This document shows positions 48,301 through 60,567 of a stretch of 64,000 bases of DNA, in pieces. The DNA comes from Pristionchus mayeri (taxonomy: Eukaryota > Nematoda > Chromadorea > Rhabditida > Neodiplogasteridae): NCBI GenBank assembly GCA_036245805.1, contig BTRK01000005.1:1426001-1490000 (forward strand), given 5' to 3'. Position 1 is the stretch's first letter. Every line of letters begins with the position of its first letter. Both the position numbers and the translations under genes were made by a program. Below the pieces are notes generated by a model. It was given only the letters and a program-made list of their open reading frames with translations. It was not told where the DNA came from and ran no database searches.

Positions 48301-50759
48301 CGCTCAATGAAGTTCGGTCAATTTACCATGTCGATAGAGTGTGGCAAATGAAGAGATAATTATTTCGCTCTATAAATACAATTCTTTGAAAATCTCACGG
48401 TCACTGTTCTTCGCACGTACTACAGGTCAGAAGAACCATAACAATAACAGGATATTTCGGTCCCCGCTAACTTGACTTACATGCCCTTTCGAAGAAGAAA
48501 ACACTAATTTGAACGTCCTTCCGAACGCTTTTCCTTACAGAACGAAACAATAACAGAAATTGAAGCTATTTCAGTCCCGCAGTGGTGCACTTCCGACTAA
48601 AGAAGGAGACAAATCACATTTGAGCATCCTCGAGAACCAGTGAAACCCTTCTCTTGACGCCAGTGCGAAGCCTACAACCAAACCGTCGCGCTAGCCTCAT
48701 GCATCCTCAGATGGGGTACAACTATTCGGTAATACATACCGCTCTAATGATGAGCATGATCGAGCACCTTGAAACCACACGCTTAGTACTGCACGTCAGT
48801 GTGAATCCCCCTAGCAGAGTTCTCTCGTGATTCCAATGGGATTCAGATTGGACTCCATGAGCTCAAGCAGGTGAAATGTGCTGAATTATTGATGACTAGT
48901 GGGAATCTTAAGAAAATTTCCTCCGATGCTACCTAGCTATGGTCGACCGATCGAACTTCTCATGTACTTTCTGGAATGAGTTCCCATATCCGACATTTCC
49001 ATCCACTGATGGTTTTGTGATATGCATCGATAGAAAGCATGATTGCTTACATTCACATTGAAGTCGTCCGGTGAAATCTCGTAGAATTTGACCTCGAGAT
49101 TCGTCAGGAACGAGTCGCTGCCGATCCAGTGAGATTCGAACTGAAAAATATATTTTGGTTTTAATAATATATCGGCTCTATTTATGTCATTGATTTGAAA
49201 ACGGTTCAAATAGCTAACTTACTAGCTAAAGTAAGCGAAATCCATACATGGTGTGCCTTATTTGCGAAATAATGCAAATCCCCTATGCCACCAAGCGGAA
49301 GTCAGCGAACGGACTACTGACTCAACTACAAATGTATCCAATTCGACGTGCGTTTTGTAGCGCTAGACGAGTTGACCTTTTGAGATGAAAAAAATACCTC
49401 AGGATTATGTTGCAGTTTGTACGCTGATCTCTGGCGCGTGCCGAGAATCTGAAAACTTCTTAATTATTGAAAATATTTTGATTCAGAAGGCCGCGCGGCC
49501 TTTCCTTCCCGACTTTCCCACTCCTTTCCATGGTCACTTCGAAGAATCATCGGGAGAAGTTGTGACATTTCACGCGCAACCTTCCCCAGAACGCGCCGAA
49601 ATGGGCGATTTTCAAAAGTTGTAGTGAAATTACCGTCCATTCTATAGATACAGTCAGATTGTTCGTGCTAGATTGAGATATTCGGGATTTTTCTCCAGTG
49701 GTTGTAGAATCTTTGAGATCACAGGTTTTGTGCGGCACATCCTCCTCCCTCGCGCGAAAGGAAGGAAGTAACGTGGAAAATATTGATACAATTGATGACT
49801 TGATCATTGGACCCTATGCTAGTAGCCGCAAGTGACAGGTATTGCGATGACACATTCTTCCTTCTCCTCCCTCGCGCAGAAGTAAGGAAGTAATGTGAAA
49901 AACAACGCGCGTTGTTTTTTCGTTGCAACGAAGTCAATGAGTTCCGTATTTACACGGTACGCTTGCTATTATAGCTAAAGATAGCGAACGAAGCTACTTA
50001 ACCGAATTGAAAAAAAATATTTCGCAATTTTTTTTTAACTTTTCGATCTAAGGCGCAACAAGGCACTAGTATCCAATAGTGCATTGGATATTCGTTGGAT
50101 ATTATTTATTATGTATTATAATATGCATATTCCGTATGCCTGTTCTGTAATTCAGAATAAGGAAAACATCGTCTCACATAGGTGCTGATAACGAACTCGA
50201 TCGGTCCGGGATTACGCTGGCCAGGGCAGGGAATGGAGATAGCCGTTGTCGCTTGCTGCAAAGCAAAGTTCGAAAAACGGGCTTCGTCTCTTCATTTCAT
50301 GCACTCTCTAGAGCGATCGAGCGGCGAGATAGTACAGTCTGAAGATTTTTATTACGAAAGCGTTTATCGCTGCTAATATTTGAATACGTCCGTGGTGGCT
50401 TGCTCTAATGATTATAATCTCTTTTTTGTAAAAATATTATGTATGGTTCATTCATTGAACACGCGCATAATCGTTGTAACAACGACTAGCAATAACTACT
50501 CCCTTGTTGCCCACTGTTGTCTGCGTAACATTTCTCCTAGACAGAGACAATTTCAGCCATGTTTTCGGTTACTCAATGTGCGAAGCTCGTGATATTCTTG
50601 CGCACCACAATAATCAGCTTTCTCGTATTGTATTCATGTGTGAACACTTGTTTTTGGTGTTTTAGAGAGTGAAAATAGAACCAGTCTCGAAACGTACCGC
50701 TCTAACACTGCCCAGTGGGACATCGCATTTCGGATAGCAGGGTAGCCGACTCATTTTAG
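45345..50759 (-). CDS. Type I membrane protein gene, inverted paralogue (right copy)
   Basis: Exons in order: 50759-50698, 50255-50178, 49448-49398, 49140-49051, (48.8 kb, damaged), 47840-47744, 46802-46669, 46297-46165 and 45466-45345 (TGA). Lengths 62, 78, 51, 90, 97, 134 and 122 equal the left copy exactly. Protein changes are mostly conservative; the transmembrane exon is unchanged in protein and the tail keeps LLPGKK and TPKPTNV. Two oddities: the 57-nt exon lost its donor (GT to GA) and shifted frame, but being a whole number of codons it can be skipped in frame; and the 139-nt exon lost its acceptor (CAG to CAC) with a usable AG exactly 6 nt downstream. Both gene copies end toward the centre, tail to tail. 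It is probably still coding with a slightly shorter protein, but a recent pseudogene cannot be excluded. Confidence 0.7.
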
Positions 50760-52935
50760 CTGCAGAAGGAAAATTAATAGTGAAGAAACGCGAAAAAGTC
50801 AAACACATGCGTATTAAGGTTCGAAGAATAAGGATAGTCTGGCGAATAGGGATAACCGGATACATAATCTAAAGGACGGTGTTTTGAACACTCATTCGGG
50901 AGTGACGCTAAGGATAATTTGAGTGGGACAGTCTGTTTCGAAGGGATGCCAAGGAGTTGGTGATGGGGTTTCAAACACGATGACGAACGGGAAATTGTGA
51001 TGACGAATGAGTGAGTTCAGGCAAAAACTCAAATGAAAAACAGAGATTTGACGCTAATTCGCTTATTCAGTAATCTCAATGATATGCTATCACAAGGAAG
51101 CATTAGAGGGAATTCCTGGAAATTTCAACCGGAAATCAGCGCGAAATTCACCCCGCAAAACCGGGAGAACTAAGAAGAAGCGGAGTAAATGCGGGAGCAG
51201 ATAAGGAGGAGGAGAGAGACGAGAGAGAGAAAGTGGAAATCCCCAGCCTATTCATGAAAAAGCGGGGAAAGAGGTGGAATAGCGAACATTTCCCCTGCTT
51301 AGTTGATGAGATTCAGATTTCATGGTGCACTCACGAATTGAAAACATCCAGTGCGTGGGAAGTTTGTGCGGCCATATCGTAGGGGTGGGAAGCGTTTCTG
51401 ACGATGCTTCGCGGCTCATTGATACTTTACGGACTATTATATTATTGTATTTGCCTTTAAGGATTCGTACTGAATCAGCTAGCGTAGTCGCCTCCTGGTA
51501 ACTGTAAAATCGCTTGGCCGCACCTTTTTTACCTTTCAGGATTCGTAGGATCAGAAACAATTCTTGATGCCTTAGGAATTCGTAAATGAAACATCCACAT
51601 GTGTATCGAAATGAGTGTATTCAGCCGGATACGAAGCTCATTTTCTTCTCATTTATTCGCCTTTTTTCGGGGCGGAAATCAAGGCAATTTTAGGCCCATT
51701 CATATGTACGAGAAGCCCCACGGCAAGCCTAGGAAAGGTCTCAGGCCAATCGATGGAAAACGAGGATATTGCTGAGATTACAGAATACATCGCTCTCTCG
51801 CCTTAGATTGAGTGATAACTCAGGATATTAGAGCACTAGGAGTGTTAGATGAGGAATTGAGCAACTGGAACGAGCGTGGGAAGAAAAAATACTCGCAGGT
51901 GCATTCATCCTATGTGCACTGAACACAGCAAAATAGGAAAAATGGAAAAGAGATGAAGGGATTAAAAAACAAATGAGTTCGGGTGGTCAGTGAGGCACTG
52001 TCAGGGAGCTGCAGAAAAGAGATGAATTTGCGAATAATTTGATGCAAAATATTCTTAAAACAGTGCTAGAACAGCAGCTCTTTAATGGAACGTTCGAAAC
52101 CTGCTAAGTCAACGACTGGCCAGGATTCAGAAGAAGTTTAAAGGAGTAATTCAAAGTGAAACTCCATATAGATAAGCTAGCGGAATAGAAAACCGTCTCA
52201 CTAAGGTAACTACACACCAGTAGTCATGGACAGCTGGGCAAGACTGTTTATCCACTCTACCTCGACAATCTCTGTGTTTACAGTGTCGCAGGGAAAAGCG
52301 TAGCAATTATTACTCAGTCGTTTCTAGAATTCTGTCTTTCTCCCTCTCTCTCTCTCCCTATCTGCAACTTCTGAAAGCCATTCGCGTTGCATTCACACGT
52401 AAGTAACATAATAAGTCGAGCGGTCGAGGGAGAGGGAGAGGACATGTCACATGTATGAAGGATTCAGGACACTTTCCAAATGATAACGCAGATGTTGTCA
52501 TTTCAATCCATCTCATTTACAGTCGTATCTTGTGAAATCAAAATCATTCGAGATGTGGAACGTGTAAAATGAAAATTTCTCTAAGGAGCAATCACGCGAA
52601 GACTGAAGCTAGTAGCTCGAAATTGCCGATTCTAGGCCAGAATTGGAAAGAAGTCCTGGATATGACACACACATACAAGGAACACACACACGCCCTGAGT
52701 CCAGACGCCTAGAATATTTGAGGCGCCGCGGGGCATTGTTATTCTTATGAATTCACAAATTCAGGGAATTCCCTGTCCGCTACACTAGTATGCATACTCT
52801 TCGCGTTTGGTTCAGGCTTACTCAGACCGAGGACTCGCAACAAGGTGTTTGTCGTTCTGTTTATAGCATAATTCATGGAAAATGCGTAGATTTATATTTG
52901 CGTATCTTTACCGAAAACGCATACAGATGTCTGAT

Positions 52936-53030
52936 GAGCAATGTTCTCGCTCTCTCCATATCATACACGCTCTCGCTCACTCTGATCGACGAGAGAGTGT
53001 GTGATTTCGAGAGAGTCAGACGATTCATCC
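52936..53030. mobile_element. 94-bp-family hairpin, right arm
   Basis: GAGCAATGTTCTCGCTCTCT ... GAGTCAGACGATTCATC. The two arms are of the same two sequence types as the copies at 10827 and 36564. Flanks TGTCTGAT and CATCTGAA agree at six of eight. Confidence 0.75.
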
Positions 53031-54138
53031 ATCTGAAAGGGAGGACCAAGACTCCACGAATACGCGATTCGTAAGACAAAACGTGCGGGGGGAAAGGCGA
53101 GGATAGGTTTCGGCATTTCGGATTTGTGCTGACGGTAGCATTTCAGCTGGAGGGTTTAAGATATGATACGTTCCTACCATCGATATATCGTATATGAATA
53201 GGCGAGCCAATACCCCACATTTCTTCATTTCAAACTAGTCCGGCTGCCCCCCCCCCGCCTTTGGCGGTGGCCCGTCCTAGCGGAGTAGGTTGTGCAGTCA
53301 CTCGTTTCGCAACTTGTTCACGCGCGATCTCTCTCCCTCCACATTTCGTAATCGTTTCGCAACTGTTTCGCAATCTGAACAGACGGACACTGAGCATTAT
53401 ATATAGGTATAGATACTCTCTCTACCGGTCGAGTGTCAAGAGAGTGCGCAGAATGAGTAGAGCGTAGAATCGTTTCTCGAAGTCTTGTCAGTATTAATAA
53501 TACAGCGAGTTTAACGGAAAAAATAGCGGTAACGATCTCTGGAACGCTTATACGATACATACTGGGTGACTTTAAAAGGAGGCGGTTAGCCGATCAACAA
53601 CTAATGGTGTTTCTAATGGAGTTAAATGTCGTGCATTTAAACCCCTCAACATTTTAATCTGAGACATCATTTGGGGCTAGACGTTGCATAAATGAGTAGT
53701 TAAGTGAGAAACAACTCCGTCATTTCGGGATGTTTGAGTATGGATAGAAGCGAGCAAAAACAAAGAAAAATTATTTATGTTTCCAAAAAAATCAGGATTA
53801 ATATTTCTGAGATGGTTTTGAGCATTTCTCATTTGAACTGGGTTTCTTCTTCTATCTCATCTTTGACTTTCTTCTAACGAGATAATCTAAATTATTGGTA
53901 ACTCGATCAGCAAGGGTAACGACCAGATCCATTCCCCCACTCAGATAATGAAATGAAGAGGACAAAGGGAAAGTGGCTACGTGAGTAGCAGAAAGGGACT
54001 GCTAGTTTGTCCCTTCTCCATTTCCTCGATAGCGGAAAGGATTTCCTTGCTTAAGTACCCAAGCATCAAACAACAGTTATTGCCCAGGAGTGGCTTCGCA
54101 CGGAAAGCGAGGGAGATATAGATGAGGCCGACAGAGAG

Positions 54139-54232
54139 GAGCAATCGTCTGACACTCTCCAAATCTCATGCTCTCTCGCTTTCTCTAAACGGCTAGAGAG
54201 TGTGTGATATGAGGAGAGTCTGGCCATTGCTC
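54139..54232. mobile_element. 94-bp-family hairpin, right arm; left arm site empty
   Basis: GAGCAATCGTCTGACACTCT ... GAGTCTGGCCATTGCTC. Flanks ACAGAGAG and ACAGAGGG match at seven of eight. The corresponding left-arm stretch near 34600 has no hairpin. Confidence 0.8.
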
Positions 54233-54514
54233 ACAGAGGGGGTGTCCATTTCCTCATTTTTTGTGCAGAATCTGAGTCGGACAAGTAAAGGAAAGGCAGA
54301 GATTGGGGAAGATTGAGAGAGAGAAAAGGCACATTTTGTAGTGGCTAATAAGAATAGAGTAGCAGGAAGGAAGGGAAGGATGTTGCACTTCTCAAGGCGT
54401 TTCGAATGTGAAATACGGCGCTACGTACTAAACGACTTTTGCAAAACGACGTATGAAAGTAGTTAACGTGAGTCCATTCTTTGCACGCGCGCGCTCGCTC
54501 TGGAGACCAATTTG

Positions 54515-54519
<5 letters not shown>

Positions 54520-54571
<52 letters not shown>
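54520..54571. repeat. (GA)n microsatellite
   Basis: About 26 uninterrupted GA units, right arm only. Confidence 0.95.
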
Positions 54572-54574
<3 letters not shown>

Positions 54575-55317
54575 CAGAACTATTGCGAAAGACTAGCGTG
54601 TGAGCTTTGATCGTCGTAAGATGAAATTTTTCGCTGCAAATGAGACCATGTGAGCGTGAAATTAAAGTAGGAGTATAGCCCCGAAAACAACCCTTGATTC
54701 TCTATAGAATGGCATTGATTACGGGTGACGAGAATAGTGCGGAGTGATGACTTTGATGAACCGCATTCACAATTCGAAATTTCGGAAGTGTAGGTCGGTG
54801 AGTTGTCAGTAGAGTTTGCAATTCGAGTAATCATTCACGTCATTCTACACACTCGAGAGAGAGGTTGACTGAGAAAGAGTGAGGGAAATGAAGAGACGAT
54901 TAATCGAATTACGAACTTTACTTGCCAGAACTAGCTCGAACTAGGAAATTACTAGGATATTATGGCTTTCCGGGAAGCAAAACTTACCCTTACTGCAACG
55001 AAACTACCGAGTAAGCGAAAATTAGTTTCGAGAGCGCTCCAAGTCGATTACCTCGCCTCGTGGCTTTTAGAACCAACTGAATCATTAACTCGATCGAGGG
55101 AATGCGTAGTGCATTTGGGCACCGGATATTCGCATACGTTAAAGGAGATACGCTTTCCGGTTCAAATCAGCCACATATCTTGCGAAATGTGAGGCACGAA
55201 AAGGCCGAAGTCTCAGGAACGCTGGAGGAAATGATGGGAAAATGATGTTATGTGCAAGCTTGAAGGGAATACGAGGATGTGGAGGGAAACTGAGGCAAAT
55301 AAGGAGAAGCGAGGGAG

Positions 55318-55410
55318 GAGCAATCGTCTGACTCTCTTCAGTTCGCACGCTCTCTCGTCTCTCTGACCGGTGAGAGAGCGTGTGGTTTGGAGAGAGTCAG
55401 ACGATTCTTC
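55318..55410. mobile_element. 94-bp-family hairpin, right-arm partner of 33296
   Basis: Reverse complement of the copy at 33296-33388 with the same flanking octamer (CGAGGGAG at 55310-55317 and 55411-55418). The shared site dates the insertion before the duplication. Confidence 0.85.
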
Positions 55411-57280
55411 CGAGGGAGGAGGGGCGGGGCTGGGGAAGCGGCAATCATCAGCTTTAGAAGCCATTAATATGCAGGAAGCCAAAAAGCGGAGCAGCTGTTT
55501 CCGGGTGCGCGCCTGATTAACAATGCAAAGTGATGAGGCGATCGCTCATGAGTAAGAGGAAGTAGTCGAACACCAACAATCGTCGTATAATGAAGCTTGC
55601 ATTCAAAAATATAGCTGAATGTCAGATGAGGCGTTGCCATGGGCTATTAAGGGCTTGTTATTCTAAGAACCGTTCTTGAACGCTTTTGGTAAAAATATCA
55701 CAGGCCTAGCTAAGGTTAGCACATTGTGAAACTTGTGAATGAGATATGTGTAGTTTATTTGGATCTCCATTTCGTATATTTCACTTTGATAAAAGAAATG
55801 AAGCAATATGATGATGGGAGGTCTCCGTAGTTGCACTATATTCAGGAAAAATAGGCTAAAAAAGAATCAGATCGCTCGTGATAATTGTAGCTCACAAAAA
55901 ACACAAAGTCCAAAGTAAAATTTGGACAAACAGAAAATTTGTGGGGAATTACTGGAGTGTGTTCGCACTTTTTCAGGCTGTCGCGACAAAACACGCAGAC
56001 GAATCCTCTCTAAAAATTTGGTCAACGTTACTTCGTATTAGCATGTTTCCCTGGGTATAGTGCAATTATGGAGACCTCCCATCATCATATTACCTTCATT
56101 ATCAATGTAAAAGACGGCATGGAGAGGACAATCGAAATAACACAATTCGAATGCTCTTGTCAGAGGGTGCATCCAAAGAAGAGAGTATCGTTAATTGAAC
56201 TCTATTCCGTACTCAAAAGGCAGGCGATGCTTTTACTCAAGAAAATCAGGCAATAGTGGACGAAGCCTCACTAAAGGGAAAGGCTCTCATGGCTGAATCT
56301 CTCTAATGACCCAATGGAAAAGCGAGAATTGCGTCATTACATTCTGTTTGTTCTGACGATTCAGAGGAGCAGTCAAAACAGCCCCCACCTTGTGATTTCT
56401 GACGCGATTCTTAATGGGCGCCTTACCACAATCTACCTAGAATTACTGCTAGAATACTGTTATCATACGGAAACGCCAATTGTTGATGTCTCAATTGGCA
56501 CCTGGCATAATTACCAATCTACCTAGTAATCATTGTAAGCATATGGTAAAAACAGCAAGTGACTGTTGATGTCTTACATCCATAGTAGCATGAAATGCAA
56601 CTCCCCCAGAAAAGTAATGCGATCTTATTTAGAGATTCCCCTCTATTTTTGGCTTTAATGAGGTAATGAATAGCAATCTAGGAATATATCTCGAAATAGG
56701 GAGGAGATTGGACGTGGGCGAAATTATTCAGGGTTTTTGAACATAATTTATTTCGGGCTTTGAATTTCAATGAAATTCTCGTCTGTAGTCTTGTAGCTTC
56801 AGAGCGACGCGCCTTTGCGCTCAGAAGATGTTCAAAAGCCTGTTATAATATGCCATAAATAGTGTATTCCCTCTTTGTTGTTGAGGATATACAGAGACGA
56901 GTATTCAATAGAGAGAATGAGAAAGTGCGCATCTCAAAGTATCAGTCGTGAGGAAGCATATACAATAGAATCAGACTATATGTTATGAGTTTCATCTTTA
57001 TTGTTGACGGTAAAAATAGTCCATGCTACACAATAGATGTAACGAGGAAGTTAAACTCAGAGTATAAATCCTAGCCTATGGGAAGCATGCTAAGCGAAAA
57101 TTGTAAATGTCGTCGTTGTTGGTAGGTGTAATAAAGCCGTTTATGCATATAATTCAATAGACGGAAGAGGAAGTACACTTATTATGAGTTTAGCCTTGAG
57201 GATTCCGGGAAATCGTAATAAAGGAGTGGAAGAGGAAGTTATTTCCTGGTCTCTTCATTGATTTCATGGGAGGGGATGGA

Positions 57281-57370
57281 GGAATCGTCTGACTCTCTGC
57301 AAACCACACGCTCTCTCGTCGTTCAGAGTGAGCGAGATAGTGTATGATATGGAGAGATCGAGACGATTAC
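57281..57370. mobile_element. 94-bp-family hairpin, opposite orientation
   Basis: GGAATCGTCTGACTCTCTGC ... GAGAGATCGAGACGATTAC. Its left arm matches the right arm of the 36564 copy and vice versa, so it is the same subfamily inserted the other way round. No clear target duplication. Confidence 0.75.
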
Positions 57371-58098
57371 TGAATTAATCACTTCCCAGCACCTGCGCGA
57401 AGACAACAATCGTCTTGTGGTATTACAGTCAATATTCATTCGTTGAAGTTTTGAAAGATGAAATCTGCATGCTATTGAAGTGCAATTTTCGAATGAATTA
57501 TATATCTGAAACTTACACATTTCAGTGCAGGAGAAACTTTTACGTGCAAACAAAACCAACGATTGTGTGACAGCATTGCACTGTAATTGTATGCATCCGT
57601 TCTGTAGATATAAATCGTATTTTTAGTTGTTTTTGGCATGCAGACAGACGAAAAGTCGTTTAAATTCAAGCGGGGAACACATGGCGCGACGTTTCAAGAA
57701 TCTCTTTCTACTTCTCAGTAACGGCTGTCACTCAACTTGTACGGGTGATGTTTTCCAATTTTTTGAGCGATTTTCAGGAACTTTCGCAGAAAATGCAAAT
57801 TGCTAGACAATGTAAAAAGTAGGTTTAATTGGTGTTTAATTTTTCTTCGTATTTTCTAGCAATGTTTGTACTGTCGCGTAAAATCGCGTAAATCAGAATT
57901 TACTGGTTAATATTTCAATGAACATAAGAAATTGCTAATTTCAATTGAATCGTTGCCTACCGGAAATCATTAATCCCTCCGGGGAAGCACGCACGGGAGG
58001 TTTATTAGATTGAGCCCCAACGCTGCATGTTCACACATCATCTTTGCTCATCTGTGTAAATTAGGTTTAGCAGGGATTACTAATATAGAGAATCTCAC

Positions 58099-58649
58099 GT
58101 TTTCCTCCCTCCCACGAGTGGCACGTGACTGAGGAATCTTGCAGGGTGTACTTGTTTCTCAGTAGGGTTCTCTTATTGGAATGGTTTTGTATCATTTCAG
58201 ATATCTTTCATGTTTCCTATTCATAGGAGCTGCGAAGTGTACATGAAACATATCTGAAAATGATACAAAACCATTTCAATGAGAGAACGGTACTCCAGAG
58301 GCTGTTCCTGAACCTGAAGGGGAGAGCAATTTGTTGCGTCATGTTGTGACGTTGCCTGCACGAGAGAATAATTAGTGGGACGATTTCAGGCAAATCTGAG
58401 CTCCCTGAACATCACAAAGCACTCGATCTGAAAGCTTTTCTGTAGACCACCATGAAAACCGGAGACGCATTTTGTTGTGAACACTATTGGGTGCATTCAT
58501 TTGTTTTGCCGGACTCGGAAAGGGATCGCTAGAGCATCACTCGAACTCACACCGCTGAAGCAATTGAATTGCGCGGTCAATCCGAAAATTAGCATTCCTT
58601 CTCCGGGTGCGATGTGGGTGCTCACGAAAGCCGTATTCTCATTGACAAT
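58099..58649 (-). CDS. Possible upstream exons of the right membrane-protein gene
   Basis: Exon 58649-58551 (33 codons, acceptor TCTAG, donor GTGAGT) encodes a hydrophobic segment ending AQFNCFSG, similar in style to the single-Cys modules of the left gene. A second exon ending at 58099 encodes YTLQDSSVTCHSWEGGK and matches the left-arm exon near 30480 (YTHHDCSVSCHSWEGVK). The MITE at 58165 lies between them. They would be a 5' part for the right-hand gene; linkage is not proven. Confidence 0.4.
58165..58290. mobile_element. 126-bp Tc1/mariner-like MITE at the edge of the inverted duplication
   Basis: GGGTTCTCTTATTGGAATGG ... CCATTTCAATGAGAGAACGG with TA on both sides (58163-58164, 58291-58292). 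Same family as 8155 and 9444. Its left edge is exactly where similarity between the two arms stops. Confidence 0.85.
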
Positions 58650-58659
58650 CTAGAAGTTG

Positions 58660-60170
58660 GGAAGTTCAAAAATCCGAATTGCTATTTCAATTAATTTCTT
58701 CTCAGTTTTGCATTATAGTTGAATTTCGCCTACATGAAAATAAGAAGAAAGAGGGGGGTTTCTTTAATTTAAGGGCTATAAATAAAGGGAGAAGAAAATG
58801 AAGAAAGCTCGAAGAACTACCAAATATACGAGGAAAATTCACATGAGAGATTGGCAAGCACATGAGTTTTTCTAATCCGCACAATTCTTTGTTATAGGGT
58901 TGAAAAACTGAATAAATGTTGGAAAAAGCATCTTGGTGCATTCAAAGTATTGTATGCATAACTTTACTACTCTGAACTTGCATGTATAAATAGCGTGGAA
59001 AAAAAGCGTGGAAAAAACATAAAGAAGAGGAAAAGAGACAGAAAACTGAAAAAAAATGCTTCCAAAGCTTTTGAACTTCTGCAGTGGATTTGGGAAAATG
59101 CATATTTATCATACTAAAATGAAAGTTATTTGCGCACCAGAACCATGCGAGATCTCGTTTAACTTGGGAAAACTGATGGAGCTCATGTATTTCGAGAGAA
59201 ATCTAAAAAAAATCTTCTAGCACTTTGTGTTTCACAATATCTCTATACCTTCGAGATGTTTTTCTGTGGCGTTGTTAGCGAGGATTTTAATGCAAAAGAA
59301 AAAGAAACATAAATCTTTTATCACATGATGATGAAAATCACATGATGAGAATACAGTAGCAATACAATTGCATACACTACTCACATCGAACGTGACACAA
59401 TCGATGAACATGAAAGGTTTTGCATCGCAGCTAAAATGAAATGAAAATGCGCCTCTCATAAGGAGAGTGATTTATTAGGCAGTTTGAAATGGAAGATTGA
59501 GAATCGGGCACACTGATGGCCAGGTCATATGGAAAAAAGCTGAAGAAGACGCGATTTGTGATGTGTTTCACAATGTTCATATTTTCTCCCCCTGATTTCT
59601 ATTGTAATTTTTCTTACCTCATTGTCAGTTCCTTTCTTGTAAACACAATTTATATCCAAACATCACCTTTATGTTTTGATGCTCAAATGAATGTTATTTT
59701 TCTCAAATGAAATATATTTTCTTTATTTTTTATCTCGTTTAAGTTAGGAAAACAAATGGAGCTCCTGAATTTCGAGCGAAATCGATAAAATGCTTCACCC
59801 AGAACAATGTGTTTCATAACATGTTTATTATTTCATGATTTTTTTTATTGGCGTTGTGAGTGAAGCTTTGAATTGCAAAACAGGATCCACAAAACATCGC
59901 CATCAAATCGACAAAATTCAATCAAATGTCACAGTAGGAAGCAATAAATGTTTTGTTGAATGCATACCGGAACTTGTTTTATTCATTAAATATTTGATTT
60001 AACGTGCATCACTTCAATTGGTCTAAATTCCCTCGCGCTTAATGTGCCAATCATTCGATTCTCGAATCATCGCAGTGCCAATTCCGTATACCAATGAATC
60101 TGTTTCTACGAGTGGCAATTGAGCTCAATTTGTGTGCAATTGACCTCATTTAGCTTTCATTGCAAGTTCC
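58660..60170. other. AT-rich intergenic DNA
   Basis: Two diverged repeats of a block around 59160-59250 and 59740-59820 (TCGTTTAACTTGGGAAAACTGATGGAGCTC / TCGTTTAAGTTAGG..AATGGAGCTCCTG; TTTCGAG.GAAATC; TGTGTTTCA.AA). No gene is supported. Confidence 0.45.
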
Positions 60171-60173
60171 ATG

Positions 60174-60244
60174 GATCTCGTGGTGTAGTGGTTATCACAT
60201 CTGTCTAACACAGAAGGCCGGCGGTTCGAGCCCGCCCGAGATCA
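60174..60244 (+). tRNA. tRNA-Val-like gene, anticodon arm two bases short
   Basis: The acceptor stem GATCTCG/CGAGATC is perfect, the A box is TGGTGTAGTGG, the T arm GGCGG-TTCGAGC-CCGCC is perfect and a T5 run follows at 60248-60252. The D arm (GTGTAGTGGTTATCAC) and CTAACAC loop word are those of tRNA-Val(AAC). As read, the anticodon arm is TCTGTCTAACACAGA, 15 nt instead of 17, giving a 71-nt molecule; a 5-bp stem leaves only a 5-nt loop. Either a recent pseudogene or an unusual tRNA. Confidence 0.7.
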
Positions 60245-60567
60245 AACTTTTTGAACCTATTCCAAAAAATTTTTTTTAAAAAGTAAACGTAGCCAGTTCA
60301 AGATTCGCCGAAGCAAGCACAACCCGTGGAACCTATTTTAGTTATTTTCATCACGGAACATAGAAGTTTGCATGCGCAGCTTTCTAACAAACAAGACCAA
60401 TAGTAAACAGAGACAGTATTTTTTTAGTTTTTATCCTTTTCGATGTCTAATGAAGCTCGAGTTCGTATCATCGGGACACAGTGGTAGGGGCCACAGGGTT
60501 ACGGTAGGGGGACGGGTGAGGGGGTACGGTAGCTCATGCTGGGTGGTTCGGTGGGTCGCCCGGTCGG

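Larger units (their letters stand above)
45345..58164. repeat. Right arm of giant inverted duplication
   Basis: Inverted counterpart of 30427-43478. The outer edge coincides with a TA-flanked MITE at 58165-58290, beyond which I see no match to the sequence left of 30427. The right arm lacks the left's 30688 and 31311 exons and some insertions, and has its own hairpins at 52936, 54139 and 57281. Confidence 0.85.

Noticed and set aside
30427..58164. Inverted duplication as an assembly artefact
   Set aside because: The arms differ by many substitutions, indels and whole insertions with their own target duplications, which a folded contig would not show.
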